Source: JANSWP01 sp041941305
GTDB lineage: Bacteria; Bacteroidota; Bacteroidia; Chitinophagales; Saprospiraceae
Reading direction: 5' to 3'
DNA: 64,000 nucleotides
NCBI GenBank assembly: GCA_041941305.1
Contig: JBGTQJ010000022.1
Span: 1-64,000 of the forward strand
Shown here: piece after piece, positions 51,107-60,731 of the stretch
Position numbering within the stretch: position 1 is the stretch's first letter
How the letters are laid out: the number at the start of each line of letters is the position of its first letter
Notes under the pieces: model-generated
The model's input: the letters and a program-made list of their open reading frames with translations, nothing else
The model's database searches: none
What the model was told of the DNA's origin: nothing
Translations under genes and position numbers: made by a program

Positions 51107-53125
51107 TTAAATTTTTGCAGCCAATCTGGAGCCTTGGTTTATTGCCCGTTTTGCATCAAGCTCTTTTGCCTCATCGGCTCCACCTATTAAATGAACGGAA
51201 ATTCCTTTTTCTTTCAATGGTTCAAACAAATTGCGCATGGGCAACTGTCCAGCACAAATCACGACATTATCTACCGGCAAAACCTTCATTTTATCTTCAT
51301 GTAAAACATGTAGACCTTCATCATCAATTTTTTGATATTGTACTTCCCCCAACATTTTCACATTTTTCATACGAAGGCTGGAACGATGTATCCAGCCAGT
51401 GGTTTTCCCCAAATTTTTTCCATGTTTACCAGTGGAACGCTTTAGTAAATAAACCTCCCTGGGAGAGGGTTCTGGTTTGGCTTGTTGTAGTGCTCCTGGT
51501 AGGGAATAATTCTGATCAACCCCCCATTCTTTCAAAAATATTTCTTTATCAATGCTTGAGGAAGTTCCACTATGCGTCAGGTATTCAGCGACATCAAATC
51601 CAATTCCTCCCGCACCAATGATGGCCACTGACTTTCCAACTTCTTTCTTGTGGTATAAAACATCTATATAAGTCAATGCTTTGGGATGATCCATTCCTTC
51701 GATGGTTGGTTTCCTTGGAGATACCCCGGTGGCCAAAATCACCTCATCGAAACCATCATTGGAAAGATTTTCTGCGGTAGCTTTTGTATTTAACTTCAGA
51801 TGCACTCCTGTTAGCTTAATTTGCTTACGGTAATACCTCAATGTCTCATGAAATTCTTCCTTACCTGGAATCTCTTTTGCCATATTAAATTGTCCACCAA
51901 TCTCAGAAGCGGCCTCAAACAAATGAACTTCATGTCCTCGTTGTGCAGCTGTGGTGGAAAAAGCCAAACCTGCTGGCCCAGCACCCACTACTGCTATTTT
52001 CTTTTTAGTTTGGGTAGGTAAATAATTCAATTCAGTTTCATAACAAGCCCTCGGGTTGACCAGACAAGTTGATATTTTCCTCGCAAAAGTGTGATCAAGG
52101 CAAGCTTGATTACAAGCTATACAAGTATTGATTTCATCCGAACGACCTTCCTTGGCCTTTTTGACCAAATGAGCATCTGCCAAAAAGGGTCGAGCCATTG
52201 AAACCATATCTGCACAACCATCTGCCAATATTTGCTCAGCAATTTCGGCAGTATTGATTCGATTGGTTGCGATCAAAGGAATTTTTACCTTACCCATCAG
52301 TTTTTTAGTAACCCAACTAAAACCACCTCGAGGAACCATGGTTGCTATCGTTGGAATCCGGGCTTCATGCCACCCAATGCCTGTATTGATAATCGTTGCT
52401 CCGGCTTCCTCTATCTTTTTTGCCAATAATTCTATCTCCTCCCAGGTACTTCCATCAGGAACCAAATCCAGCATGGAAAGGCGGTAAATAATAATAAAAT
52501 CCTCCCCTACTTTTTCTCGAATTCCCCGAACAATTTCCAAAGGAAAACGCATCCGATTTTCATAACTGCCTCCCCATTTATCCGTTCGATGATTGGTTCT
52601 TTTAACGATAAACTGGTTGATAAGGTACCCTTCAGATCCCATTACCTCCACACCATCATAACCAGCCTCTTTTGCCAATGCTGCACATCGGATATAGGCG
52701 TTGATGGTACGTCTAACTCCTCTCCCAGATAATTTCCAGGGTTTGAAAGGTGTAATTGGCGATTTGATTTTTGAAGGAGCGACGCAAAGTGGATGATAGC
52801 CATATCTTCCAGCATGTAATATCTGCATACAAATCTTGCCTTCTTCTGCATGCACCGCATTTGTAATCAGTTTATGTTTATTGACTTCACTCTGGTTTGT
52901 TAACTTGGCGGAAAAAGGACCAACCCATCCCTCCATATTTGGGGCAATACCACCAGTGACGATAAGTCCAACATCACCTTGAGCCCTTTCGGCAAAATAG
53001 GCTGCCAATCGTTCAAAACCGTTTTTCTCTTCTTCAAGACCAGTATGCATTGAGCCCATGAGCACACGGTTTTTTAATGTCGTAAATCCTAAATCAAGTG
53101 GTTGGAAAAGGTGTGGATATTGCAT
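51107..53125 (-). CDS. fadH: NADPH-dependent 2,4-dienoyl-CoA reductase
   Basis: Reduces 2,4-dienoyl-CoA in beta-oxidation of unsaturated fatty acids. Residues 1-340 are an old-yellow-enzyme TIM barrel (MQYPHLFQPLDLGFTTLKNRVLMGSMHTGLEE, CMQILHAGRYGYHP, FIVKRTNHRTDKWGGSYENRMRFPLEIV). A Cys cluster for the 4Fe-4S centre follows (INTCIACNQACLDHTFARKISTCLVNP). The C-terminal half is an FAD/NADPH-binding domain (IAVVGAGPAGLAFSTTAAQRGHEVHLFEAASEIGGQF, VAIIGAGGIGFDVAEYL). 672 residues is the normal length. Cytoplasmic. Confidence 0.93.
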   Translation of the reverse strand: MQYPHLFQPLDLGFTTLKNRVLMGSMHTGLEEEKNGFERLAAYFAERAQGDVGLIVTGGIAPNMEGWVGPFSAKLTNQSEVNKHKLITNAVHAEEGKICMQILHAGRYGYHPLCVAPSKIKSPITPFKPWKLSGRGVRRTINAYIRCAALAKEAGYDGVEVMGSEGYLINQFIVKRTNHRTDKWGGSYENRMRFPLEIVRGIREKVGEDFIIIYRLSMLDLVPDGSTWEEIELLAKKIEEAGATIINTGIGWHEARIPTIATMVPRGGFSWVTKKLMGKVKIPLIATNRINTAEIAEQILADGCADMVSMARPFLADAHLVKKAKEGRSDEINTCIACNQACLDHTFARKISTCLVNPRACYETELNYLPTQTKKKIAVVGAGPAGLAFSTTAAQRGHEVHLFEAASEIGGQFNMAKEIPGKEEFHETLRYYRKQIKLTGVHLKLNTKATAENLSNDGFDEVILATGVSPRKPTIEGMDHPKALTYIDVLYHKKEVGKSVAIIGAGGIGFDVAEYLTHSGTSSSIDKEIFLKEWGVDQNYSLPGALQQAKPEPSPREVYLLKRSTGKHGKNLGKTTGWIHRSSLRMKNVKMLGEVQYQKIDDEGLHVLHEDKMKVLPVDNVVICAGQLPMRNLFEPLKEKGISVHLIGGADEAKELDAKRAINQGSRLAAKI

Positions 53126-53363
53126 AGTTTGGGTACTATTTTATTTCAAGGGCGACAAAGCTACTATTTCGACAAACAAATCCATTTGTTTCTATTGCAA
53201 ATCGAAAACGCCAATTTGAATTTAAATACTGACCAAAACAAGAGGAACCCCACTAATGGACCAAAAATCAACAATTGCCCCCTTAAATAGTTTGTAAAAA
53301 ATTCAAGCGAACAGGGTACATTTGACCGATCAAAAAACTGGTATTGAAAAATAATTTCGCCTT

Positions 53364-56252
53364 TTACAAAAGCGCCATTTTCTTACTCATTACTCCAAAT
53401 TCAGACTCCAGTTTGTAGAACAACATTCCTTCAGCAGGTAAATCATCGCGATTTATTGATATTTCATTGTAGCCTCTTTCGAAATCATTCTCCACAGTCT
53501 TCAAGGTTTTGCCAGAAACATCATAAATGGTCAAGATTGCTGAGGTTTTGGTGGGCAAACTAAAGCCGATAAAGGTATTCCCTACAAATGGATTTGGTTG
53601 ATTTTGATACAATTCATAGGCGTGTTGAGCCAACGATCCTTCAGTTCCTTCAAATTCTAATACTACATTCATTACAGCCAGGTTTTGTGTGATTGCAAGG
53701 GCATCTGTAATTCGGGAATTTAAGGTCACTAAATTCCGAAGATGTTTATGATTCGATTTCGAGACGAAATTTATGGAAAATAATTCTGAATTGCCCAATT
53801 TTTCCACATCCCCTACCCAACTTGCAGTAATTGCCCCTTTATTTTCTATTACATGAAAATTATTTTCAGATAAATTATTCAAATTTCTATCCTCTATGCC
53901 TTCAAATGACAATGAGGTTGGGTCATAATTAAAAGTAAACTGAAACCCTTCGATATGATCAAAATTATTTGATTTAAAAACCACTTCCACATTTTCTCCA
54001 TAATCCAAATCCTGATCATTTATTTGAAAGACCAGGGGTTCCACTACTGTTCTATCATCTATACTCTGTAGTTGCTCCGGATTTGCAGAAAAGTTAACGT
54101 CTCCCATTTTGAAAGCCACAAAGTCTGTATAGGCTGGATCCTGTAAATTGAGCACGTTTATAGAATTGGGAATCGAATCCAGGAATGGATTGCTTGGGTC
54201 GGTAAATTCAAAACCTTTTGGAACAAACCTCCAGGAATCAAGATCATCAATATCCGTGATGATGTTTAAAATAATCTTTTGTATTTGAACCAAATCTATT
54301 GTGGTTAATGATCCTGAACGGTTGATATCACCAGCCAGGATTTTATAAGGTGAATCCAATTTCTTTATGCCTAAAATATCCTTTCGAATCAATACCAAAT
54401 CGATAGTAGTAACGCCATTGTCCCACTCTGAATCTTTGCTTGGTCGAATCATATAATCTTCACAAGTTTCCATATCAACAAATTCAAAATTGCCATTGGC
54501 TAGCATAGAATATATTGGATCCCCTGTGTCCATTGACATGACTTCCACAGTAGCATCTTTAACAATGGAGCCATCTTTAGCAAAGGTGAGATTTCCTGCG
54601 ATATCAGATAGTGGTTCGTCTGTTGTACAAAGCAATTCGAATGGGGTCATGATGAACACATTCTCCTGAATGACTTCAATATTGGTATTTCTTTTTATGA
54701 TTTCAGAAAGTGGAGTATGCTTGATGTTGAATATTTCCTGTGGATTGAGACCAGGATCATTTTCATAATAAAAGCGGTCGCCATCTCTTAAAGCTCCAAA
54801 TTGTTGCTTCATAATTGCCATAATGGTTTCACCAAATAATGCATTTTTTACGTGATCTTCGGCCAACATACCCACCCAGGCATCCAGTCTATCCATCGTT
54901 TCATAAATAGCAGTCATTTTATCCGCCCAATCAAGGTGTTCTGTCAAAGCGTAGAAATCATCGTAGGCTTCCAAACCAAAATTTTCCCGAACTGTATTAA
55001 AGTCAGGAATACCGCGTTCTCTTCCACGATTGATATTCAGAGATGCCAAATCCAGGCCTCCGGCACCTGGAGGACCAAAGAGGAAATTCCGCAAATCATT
55101 TACCATTTTCACATCGCATTCCTGTTGCATTTGGGTAGCCATACCTCTGAAATAAGGCTCTAAACCTCCGGCAATTGCCAATTCGGAAGGATTGAAAAAC
55201 GCATGTTTCATATCGAGATTGCCTTGAGGGATGGTTTCCCCCTGATCATCCAATCTTACTATGATGTCATTAATCAAAGTATGTCCCAGACGAAAAGCCG
55301 CAGCTGAAAAAACATTGGAAATACCTGGGTTGATCAACTGGTCATAACCTTGATAAGAAGGAAGGCTAAGCCCCATAGCTGGCAACCATTCTTCATAAAC
55401 AATTGCCTGAATGGCAGCACCTACTCTACGACGAGCTTCCTGGTACAGTTTTTCATCATCCCAAAGTGGATTTGCTCCAGCCAATTCGGTACACAGGCGA
55501 TTGTGTTCTCTTACAAAAAGGGTATGGAAGGAAAGCAAAAGTGCATTCTCATTTCCCCTCACATCTCCTGCTACAAAATGTTTATCAGAAAAGCCCACCG
55601 GATCTGCCATTTCTGGAGCTGTGGGGTCAATGTCACTGTTTAACTCTCCATCTATTGTATTGTAGGGCAGTAAATTTCCAGCAGATGTTTTTAGTTTCCC
55701 ACCCTGGAAAGTTCGCAACCAATCAGCTCGTTCTTTAGTAGAGCCATATACCACAGAACCATCAATAAATGCAGTAATATTATTGATGTGCTGCCTTGGA
55801 TTAGAAGGATCCGTTCCAGTAGCAGGGTCAAACGTTGAACGAAGCATCGGAATCAAGACTACTCCAGAACAAAAAGGGTCAAACCAGGGATCGCATTCAG
55901 GAACCTGAACATAAATCCAGGCATTTTCTTCATCAGGGACCAATGTTATGTCATGATCAAGGAATTGTCCAAAAGCCCATACAAAATCGCTCAAGCCCAA
56001 AGCATCTTCAATGGATTCAGCTTGGTCAAAAATGAGGTTACTAATTTCTCTGGGGTTTGGCCAATCTTGTCCTCCGGGTTGCTTGAAGCCATCTCCATAA
56101 TTGATGGTTGTCAAGCGGGGCAATTGGGTATCCACTGAACCCCAATCCGGATGGTTAGGATTGTTATCAGTTCCATCAAAAGTTCTCACTTCCTGAGAAA
56201 AAGTAGAAAGAGTCAAGCAGGCAAATAGGGTGATAAATGTTTGGCGTAACAT
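53364..56252 (-). CDS. T9SS animal-type haem peroxidase with dockerin- and cohesin-like parts
   Basis: MLRQTFITLFACLTLSTFSQ at 56252 is the better signal peptide; the frame is open from 56270. Residues ~25-520 are an animal haem peroxidase domain: FVWAFGQFLDHDITLVPDE with the distal His, AFRLGHTLINDIIV with the proximal His, LASLNINRGRERGIPDFNTVRENFGL. Residues ~600-680 have two dockerin-like Ca-loop segments (GVTTIDLVLIRKDILGI, DINRSGSLTTIDLVQIQKIILNI). Residues ~755-870 resemble a cohesin domain (FKSNNFDHIEGFQFTFNYDPTSLSFEGI). The end is a T9SS tail (LYQNQPNPFVGNTFIGFSLP ... MLFYKLESEFGVMSKKMALL). Expected at the cell surface or secreted; substrate unknown. Confidence 0.85.
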   Translation of the reverse strand: MLRQTFITLFACLTLSTFSQEVRTFDGTDNNPNHPDWGSVDTQLPRLTTINYGDGFKQPGGQDWPNPREISNLIFDQAESIEDALGLSDFVWAFGQFLDHDITLVPDEENAWIYVQVPECDPWFDPFCSGVVLIPMLRSTFDPATGTDPSNPRQHINNITAFIDGSVVYGSTKERADWLRTFQGGKLKTSAGNLLPYNTIDGELNSDIDPTAPEMADPVGFSDKHFVAGDVRGNENALLLSFHTLFVREHNRLCTELAGANPLWDDEKLYQEARRRVGAAIQAIVYEEWLPAMGLSLPSYQGYDQLINPGISNVFSAAAFRLGHTLINDIIVRLDDQGETIPQGNLDMKHAFFNPSELAIAGGLEPYFRGMATQMQQECDVKMVNDLRNFLFGPPGAGGLDLASLNINRGRERGIPDFNTVRENFGLEAYDDFYALTEHLDWADKMTAIYETMDRLDAWVGMLAEDHVKNALFGETIMAIMKQQFGALRDGDRFYYENDPGLNPQEIFNIKHTPLSEIIKRNTNIEVIQENVFIMTPFELLCTTDEPLSDIAGNLTFAKDGSIVKDATVEVMSMDTGDPIYSMLANGNFEFVDMETCEDYMIRPSKDSEWDNGVTTIDLVLIRKDILGIKKLDSPYKILAGDINRSGSLTTIDLVQIQKIILNIITDIDDLDSWRFVPKGFEFTDPSNPFLDSIPNSINVLNLQDPAYTDFVAFKMGDVNFSANPEQLQSIDDRTVVEPLVFQINDQDLDYGENVEVVFKSNNFDHIEGFQFTFNYDPTSLSFEGIEDRNLNNLSENNFHVIENKGAITASWVGDVEKLGNSELFSINFVSKSNHKHLRNLVTLNSRITDALAITQNLAVMNVVLEFEGTEGSLAQHAYELYQNQPNPFVGNTFIGFSLPTKTSAILTIYDVSGKTLKTVENDFERGYNEISINRDDLPAEGMLFYKLESEFGVMSKKMALL

Positions 56253-56499
56253 GGTTATGAGTTTGGTCAAGTAGAAAAACTACGTTAGGTCTAATCTTTG
56301 GGAAACCACCTTGTCTGGTCTGGGTCTAAGACTCAGGCTTATCAATTTTGTTAGAGGAAAAAGCAGGATATGTTGTGAGTGAAAACTCCAGAACGGGGAG
56401 TCATAGGCAAATGTAATTAAAAATTGGTGTTGAGAAAAGTTTTGGAGAAATGTCTTTAATATTGCCTTTTATATACAGAAGTCATTTATAATAAAACAG

Positions 56500-56937
56500 A
56501 TGGATAAATTCTTAATAGCTGCCATTGAAGAAGCCCAGTCTGGGTTAAATGAAGGCGGCATCCCAATTGGATCCGTCCTCGTTCACAATGGCAAAATTCT
56601 GGGCCGAGGTCACAATCGCAGAATTCAAAAAGGTAGTGCTATCCTGCATGGAGAAATGGATGCAATAGAAAATGCAGGAAGACTCCCTGCCAAAACGTAT
56701 AGGGAATGTACCATTTATACAACTTTATCCCCCTGCTCAATGTGTACCGGAATGATTCTACTTTATGGCATTCCTAAAGTGATAATCGGAGAAAATCAAA
56801 CTTTTATGGGAGAAGAGGAGCTTTTAAAATCCAGGGGGGTTGAGGTTGTTGTTTTAAATAATACGGATTGCATTCAAATGATGCAGCAATTCATTCATAA
56901 TAATCCTGAACTTTGGAATGAAGATATTGGGGAGTGA
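56500..56937 (+). CDS. Cytosine deaminase, fungal Fcy1-like
   Basis: Zinc-dependent deaminase of the CDA fold. The proton-shuttling motif is LHGEMDAIENAGRL and the zinc site SPCSMCTGMILLYGIP. Length (145 aa) and the order GGIPIGSVL, GRGHNRRIQKGSAILHGE, TYRECTIYTTLSPCSMC, IGENQTF and the ending WNEDIGE closely follow the yeast cytosine deaminase as I recall it. It should convert cytosine to uracil in pyrimidine salvage. That is unlike bacterial CodA, which belongs to the amidohydrolase family. Stands alone, with no operon partner. Confidence 0.82.
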   Translation: MDKFLIAAIEEAQSGLNEGGIPIGSVLVHNGKILGRGHNRRIQKGSAILHGEMDAIENAGRLPAKTYRECTIYTTLSPCSMCTGMILLYGIPKVIIGENQTFMGEEELLKSRGVEVVVLNNTDCIQMMQQFIHNNPELWNEDIGE

Positions 56938-57215
56938 AGAATTATCAGTTGACAGTTGGCAGTGATGATTATAAAATTTCTTTATTTGGGTGCCTATTTT
57001 TTAATTTTCATTTATTCCTTATATTTGGTTGGTCAATCTTAGGGATTGAACGACAATCCTGAATCAGTACTAGCATATCTCATCTTATTAAACTTTTTCG
57101 ACAATTGGTTATGTAAAGTGGTTAATATCATTTCGTTCCTTAGTAAAGAATACTCTAAAAAACAGCACATAGATTTTTTTGTAGCGTATTCGAAAGGATA
57201 CATGTTTAAACCTTT

Positions 57216-58064
57216 TTACAAGACTTTTTTCACTTCCCAAAAATCGAATCCATATTTAATGACAAATTCATAAGGCATATAGCCATAACCAACTGCCCCC
57301 CAATCAGCTCCGTAAGAATTTCTGAAAATAAAATGTTGTTTCGCATCATCATAACCTACAGCTAATACTGCATGCCCACCAATCTTCTTTTCTTTTTCTC
57401 CTGGCATTGGAACCATCCCCGAACTCCTGGTGCTTTCAGACTCAAAACTTTCATAGACGGTAATCCCAAACAAAAATGGAAATCCGCTCGCCAAACAATC
57501 TTTCAAGTGCTTCAGATCACCTTCTATCCATTTATGGGAATAGGTATGATGCATATTTGCAGAATCATAAGCAGCGTCTGAAGGCTTTGTATAAATTTTA
57601 TTCACATCGTATGGCCACAAAGTTTCGCTGCAATAGCCTTTTCGATGAACCGCCTTAATACAGTTTTTCATACTTACAGTTGCACCAACGGCTCCATATT
57701 TGGATTCATTGAGGGTATGTCCAATATCACGTTCCTCGTAATAAATGAACATTCTGGATGGAACAAAAGGATCGCGCCATCCTTGTATCACCATATCGTA
57801 ATAGATGGCTGCAGAAACAGCGTTGGCCGTACAACTGTTGATATCTCCTTGATTGAATACTTCAGGGAAAGCATTTTGTGCTGCTTTTCTGAGATCAATT
57901 GAAGTTGGGTGACCAATGGAATCCATTTGAAGTACATATTTTTCTTCTCCTTCTTTATGCTCATCAGGAACAAGATTGTATTTCCCTACATTAGGATTGC
58001 TTCCACAAGTGAGAAACAACAATAAAACCACACTTAAACCACTAAATTTTAAGGCGTTAGACAT
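57216..58064 (-). CDS. C1-family (papain-like) cysteine peptidase lipoprotein
   Basis: Lipoprotein signal MSNALKFSGLSVVLLLFLTCGSNP (Cys20). Catalytic Cys78 lies in NQGDINSCTANAVSAAIYY, after the usual Gln of the oxyanion hole (Q72). Catalytic His is in IGGHAVLAVGYDD and Asn in FIFRNSYGADWGAVGYGYMPYEF. The papain-type order Q-C-H-N is complete. Between them is the IYYEERDIGHTLNESKYGAVGATVS region, typical of bacterial C1 peptidases. Membrane-anchored peptidase; its target is unknown. Confidence 0.88.
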   Translation of the reverse strand: MSNALKFSGLSVVLLLFLTCGSNPNVGKYNLVPDEHKEGEEKYVLQMDSIGHPTSIDLRKAAQNAFPEVFNQGDINSCTANAVSAAIYYDMVIQGWRDPFVPSRMFIYYEERDIGHTLNESKYGAVGATVSMKNCIKAVHRKGYCSETLWPYDVNKIYTKPSDAAYDSANMHHTYSHKWIEGDLKHLKDCLASGFPFLFGITVYESFESESTRSSGMVPMPGEKEKKIGGHAVLAVGYDDAKQHFIFRNSYGADWGAVGYGYMPYEFVIKYGFDFWEVKKVL

Positions 58065-58282
58065 AACCGAATATTTTAATTTGACTAATACTCACCAAAG
58101 TGGAGTATAAGGTTTATTGAAGTCTTAATAGATAGGTTACGTTTAGTAAGATGAATTGACTCCCGTGAAGAAGTCATGGATGGGAAAAGATTATTGACGA
58201 AATTTGTGAATTTGATGATTTAGAAAGCCACTCTCTTTTCAAAAACACCAAAATACAGTTTTTACAAAAATCAAAAAAATTT

Positions 58283-58804
58283 ATGGCATATTTACCACAA
58301 CAATCATTTCAAAAAGCGGATTCCCTTGCTCAGGAGGTTTGGACTCAACAAATAGAAGATCATGGAAGAATGACAAATATGAAGCAAACTTTAGCCCATT
58401 CGGGAGTTGCGCTTCGGGCTTACATGGAATGGTATCCTTTGAAAGATGAAGTAGCTGCCACCTTAGGAGAACGAGCAGCTATTTTATTTGCACATGCCAT
58501 TTCAGTACAGACAGATTGTCTCATATGCTCTACTTTTTTTAGAAGAATAATGATAGATTGGGGAGAAAATCCAGATGAATTATCGCTTAATGAACAAGAA
58601 GCCTTGCTCATTTCTTTTGGTCAACATTTGGTTAAGAATCCTCATCAAATTCCTCAGGAATTAATGTCACAGCTAAAAAAATGGCTACAACCAAAAGATT
58701 TGGTCAACCTTACTGCCTTTGGAGGCATTATGATTGCTACGAATATTTTTAATGACGCTCTGGATGTAGAGCTGGACGAATATCTTTATCAATATCGGAA
58801 ATGA
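58283..58804 (+). CDS. Carboxymuconolactone decarboxylase/AhpD-family protein
   Basis: 173 residues, all helical. The family motif is AHAISVQTDCLICSTFFRRIMIDWG with two Cys in a CxxC arrangement, and residues before it (ALRAYMEWYPLKDEVAATLGERAAILFAHAIS) match the usual helix. Members include AhpD-type peroxidase adaptors and decarboxylases; the CxxC favours a redox role. Cytoplasmic. Confidence 0.8.
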   Translation: MAYLPQQSFQKADSLAQEVWTQQIEDHGRMTNMKQTLAHSGVALRAYMEWYPLKDEVAATLGERAAILFAHAISVQTDCLICSTFFRRIMIDWGENPDELSLNEQEALLISFGQHLVKNPHQIPQELMSQLKKWLQPKDLVNLTAFGGIMIATNIFNDALDVELDEYLYQYRK

Positions 58805-58843
58805 GTTGGCTGGGTGTTGGGCAATTAGAAACCAGTATTTCAT

Positions 58844-58851
58844 TATATTTG
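58844..58851 (+). promoter_or_regulatory. -7 box of ffh
   Basis: TATATTTG matches TAnnTTTG, 45 bp before the ffh start. A TTG lies upstream at somewhat long spacing. Confidence 0.45.
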
Positions 58852-58896
58852 CGCCCCTTTAATAAGAAAACAATATAACCATTTAACAATCCATCC

Positions 58897-60267
58897 ATGT
58901 TTGACAGTTTACAAGATAGATTAGACGTTGCTTTTAAGTCCCTGAGTGGGCAAAGAAAACTTACCGACATTAATATTGCGGAGTCTGTAAAAGAAATCCG
59001 GCGAGCATTGGTAGCAGCGGATGTGAATTATAAGATAGCAAAAGAATTTACCGAGAAAGTAAAGGAAAAAGCCCTGGGAACAGAAAATGTGTTAAAAGCT
59101 GTAAACCCTGGACAATTGATGGTCAAAATTGTTCAGGACGAGTTGGTAAGCCTGATGGGTGGACAATCCGTGGGTATTAATATTTCGGGCAAACCAGGAG
59201 TTGTTTTAGTAGCGGGATTACAAGGTTCGGGTAAAACTACTTTTTCTGGTAAGCTGGCTCATTTTTTAAAAACCAAAAAACAGAAGAAACCACTATTGGT
59301 CGCATGTGATGTGTACCGACCTGCGGCAATTGACCAAATTACTGTTCTTGGTGAACAAATCAAGGTTCCGGTATATAAAGAACCAGAGAATAAAAATCCG
59401 GTTGAAATTGCCCTAAAAGCCATTGCCCATGCCAATGATCATGGTTTTGATGTAGTCATAGTGGATACAGCTGGTCGCTTAGCCATTGATGAGGAAATGA
59501 TGGACGAGATTTCCAGATTGAAAGAAGCAGTGATGCCAACTGAATCGCTATTTGTCGTAGATTCCATGACTGGGCAAGATGCCGTCAATACTGCCAAAGC
59601 TTTCAATGAGGTAATCAATTATGATGGAGTCGTTCTCACAAAATTAGACGGGGATACGAGAGGTGGAGCCGCGCTTTCAATTAAGTATACCGTAGGTAAG
59701 CCCATCAAATTCGTCAGCATGGGGGAAAAGATGAATACCCTGGATGTTTTCCACCCAGACCGGCTGGCTCAACGGATATTGGGGATGGGCGATATCGTCT
59801 CTTTAGTGGAAAAAGCCCAAGAGCAGTTTGATGAAAAAGAGGCAAAGCGACTCGAAAAGAAGATTCGAAAAAATAAATTTGACTTCAACGATTTTCTATC
59901 TCAAATCAAGCAAATCCGAAAAATGGGGGATATGAAATCCCTTATGTCTATGATTCCTGGAATGGGCAAAGCCTTGAGAGATGTAGATTTTGATGATGGC
60001 GCATTGAATAAAGTCGAAGCCATCATATTTTCCATGACTCCGCATGAACGAGGAAACCCGGAAGTACTCAACATGAGCAGGAAAAAGCGAATTGCATTGG
60101 GTTGCGGTCGTGACATCCATGAAATCAATATGTTTATCAAACAATTTGATCAAATGCGGAAAATGATGCGCAAAGTCTCAAAAATGCAAGGAGGAGCTGG
60201 AATGGGACAGGCAATGCAGAGAGGTATGTCAAGAGGAGGTAGTAGGAGAAAGAAGCGAAGGAGATAG
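58897..60267 (+). CDS. ffh: Signal recognition particle protein
   Basis: SRP54 GTPase that delivers membrane proteins to FtsY and the Sec translocon. Residues 1-85 are the N domain, then the G domain with GLQGSGKTTFSGKLA, ACDVYRPAAIDQI, DTAGR, LTKLDGDTRGGAALS. From ~295 the Met-rich M domain (MLSMIPGMGKALRDVDFDDGALNKVEAIIFSMTPHER ... MRKMMRKVSKMQGG) with a basic end (RGGSRRKKRRR). 456 residues fits. Confidence 0.96.
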   Translation: MFDSLQDRLDVAFKSLSGQRKLTDINIAESVKEIRRALVAADVNYKIAKEFTEKVKEKALGTENVLKAVNPGQLMVKIVQDELVSLMGGQSVGINISGKPGVVLVAGLQGSGKTTFSGKLAHFLKTKKQKKPLLVACDVYRPAAIDQITVLGEQIKVPVYKEPENKNPVEIALKAIAHANDHGFDVVIVDTAGRLAIDEEMMDEISRLKEAVMPTESLFVVDSMTGQDAVNTAKAFNEVINYDGVVLTKLDGDTRGGAALSIKYTVGKPIKFVSMGEKMNTLDVFHPDRLAQRILGMGDIVSLVEKAQEQFDEKEAKRLEKKIRKNKFDFNDFLSQIKQIRKMGDMKSLMSMIPGMGKALRDVDFDDGALNKVEAIIFSMTPHERGNPEVLNMSRKKRIALGCGRDIHEINMFIKQFDQMRKMMRKVSKMQGGAGMGQAMQRGMSRGGSRRKKRRR

Positions 60268-60282
60268 TTGGCAGTTAAGGTT

Positions 60283-60669
60283 TCAATTATTTTTAAACGG
60301 AGGAATCAGCTTAAATTCTGGTACGATTACTTTAAACAGTTGATTATCACTTCTTCTTTGCATTAAAAAGGTACCATACATTTTTCCAACATCGGTCATC
60401 AATGGACACCATGAAGAGTATTGATGTGCACGCCCTGGCTCAATGATGGGTTGTTCTCCCACAACTCCTTCCCCTTCTACTTCTCTTCTCAAACCATTTG
60501 AGTCTATAATAAACCAATGTCTTCTCAACAATTGCACGGTTTCCTGGCTTTGGTTTTCTATTGTTATACGGTAGGCATGATAGTATGCATGCTGAGCCGG
60601 TCGGGATTCTTTTGGCAAGTAGACCGGTTCTGCTGTTATTCTTATCCCCTTTGTGGTCGCTGTTTCCAT
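60283..60669 (-). CDS. apaG: ApaG-family protein
   Basis: The frame is open from 60735, but METATTKGIRITAEPVYLPKES at 60669 gives the normal ~128-residue length. The ApaG fold pattern is YRITIENQSQETVQLLRRHWFIIDSNGLRREVEGEGVVGEQPIIEPGRAHQYSSWCPLMTDVGKMYGTFLM. Function in cells is not settled (linked to Mg/Co tolerance or nucleotide polyphosphates). Cytoplasmic. Confidence 0.9.
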   Translation of the reverse strand: METATTKGIRITAEPVYLPKESRPAQHAYYHAYRITIENQSQETVQLLRRHWFIIDSNGLRREVEGEGVVGEQPIIEPGRAHQYSSWCPLMTDVGKMYGTFLMQRRSDNQLFKVIVPEFKLIPPFKNN

Positions 60670-60731
60670 TGTTTTGTTCCTTATTTGATGCCTTGATGAT
60701 TTTATGATAATCCTGGATAAGACCGAAACCA

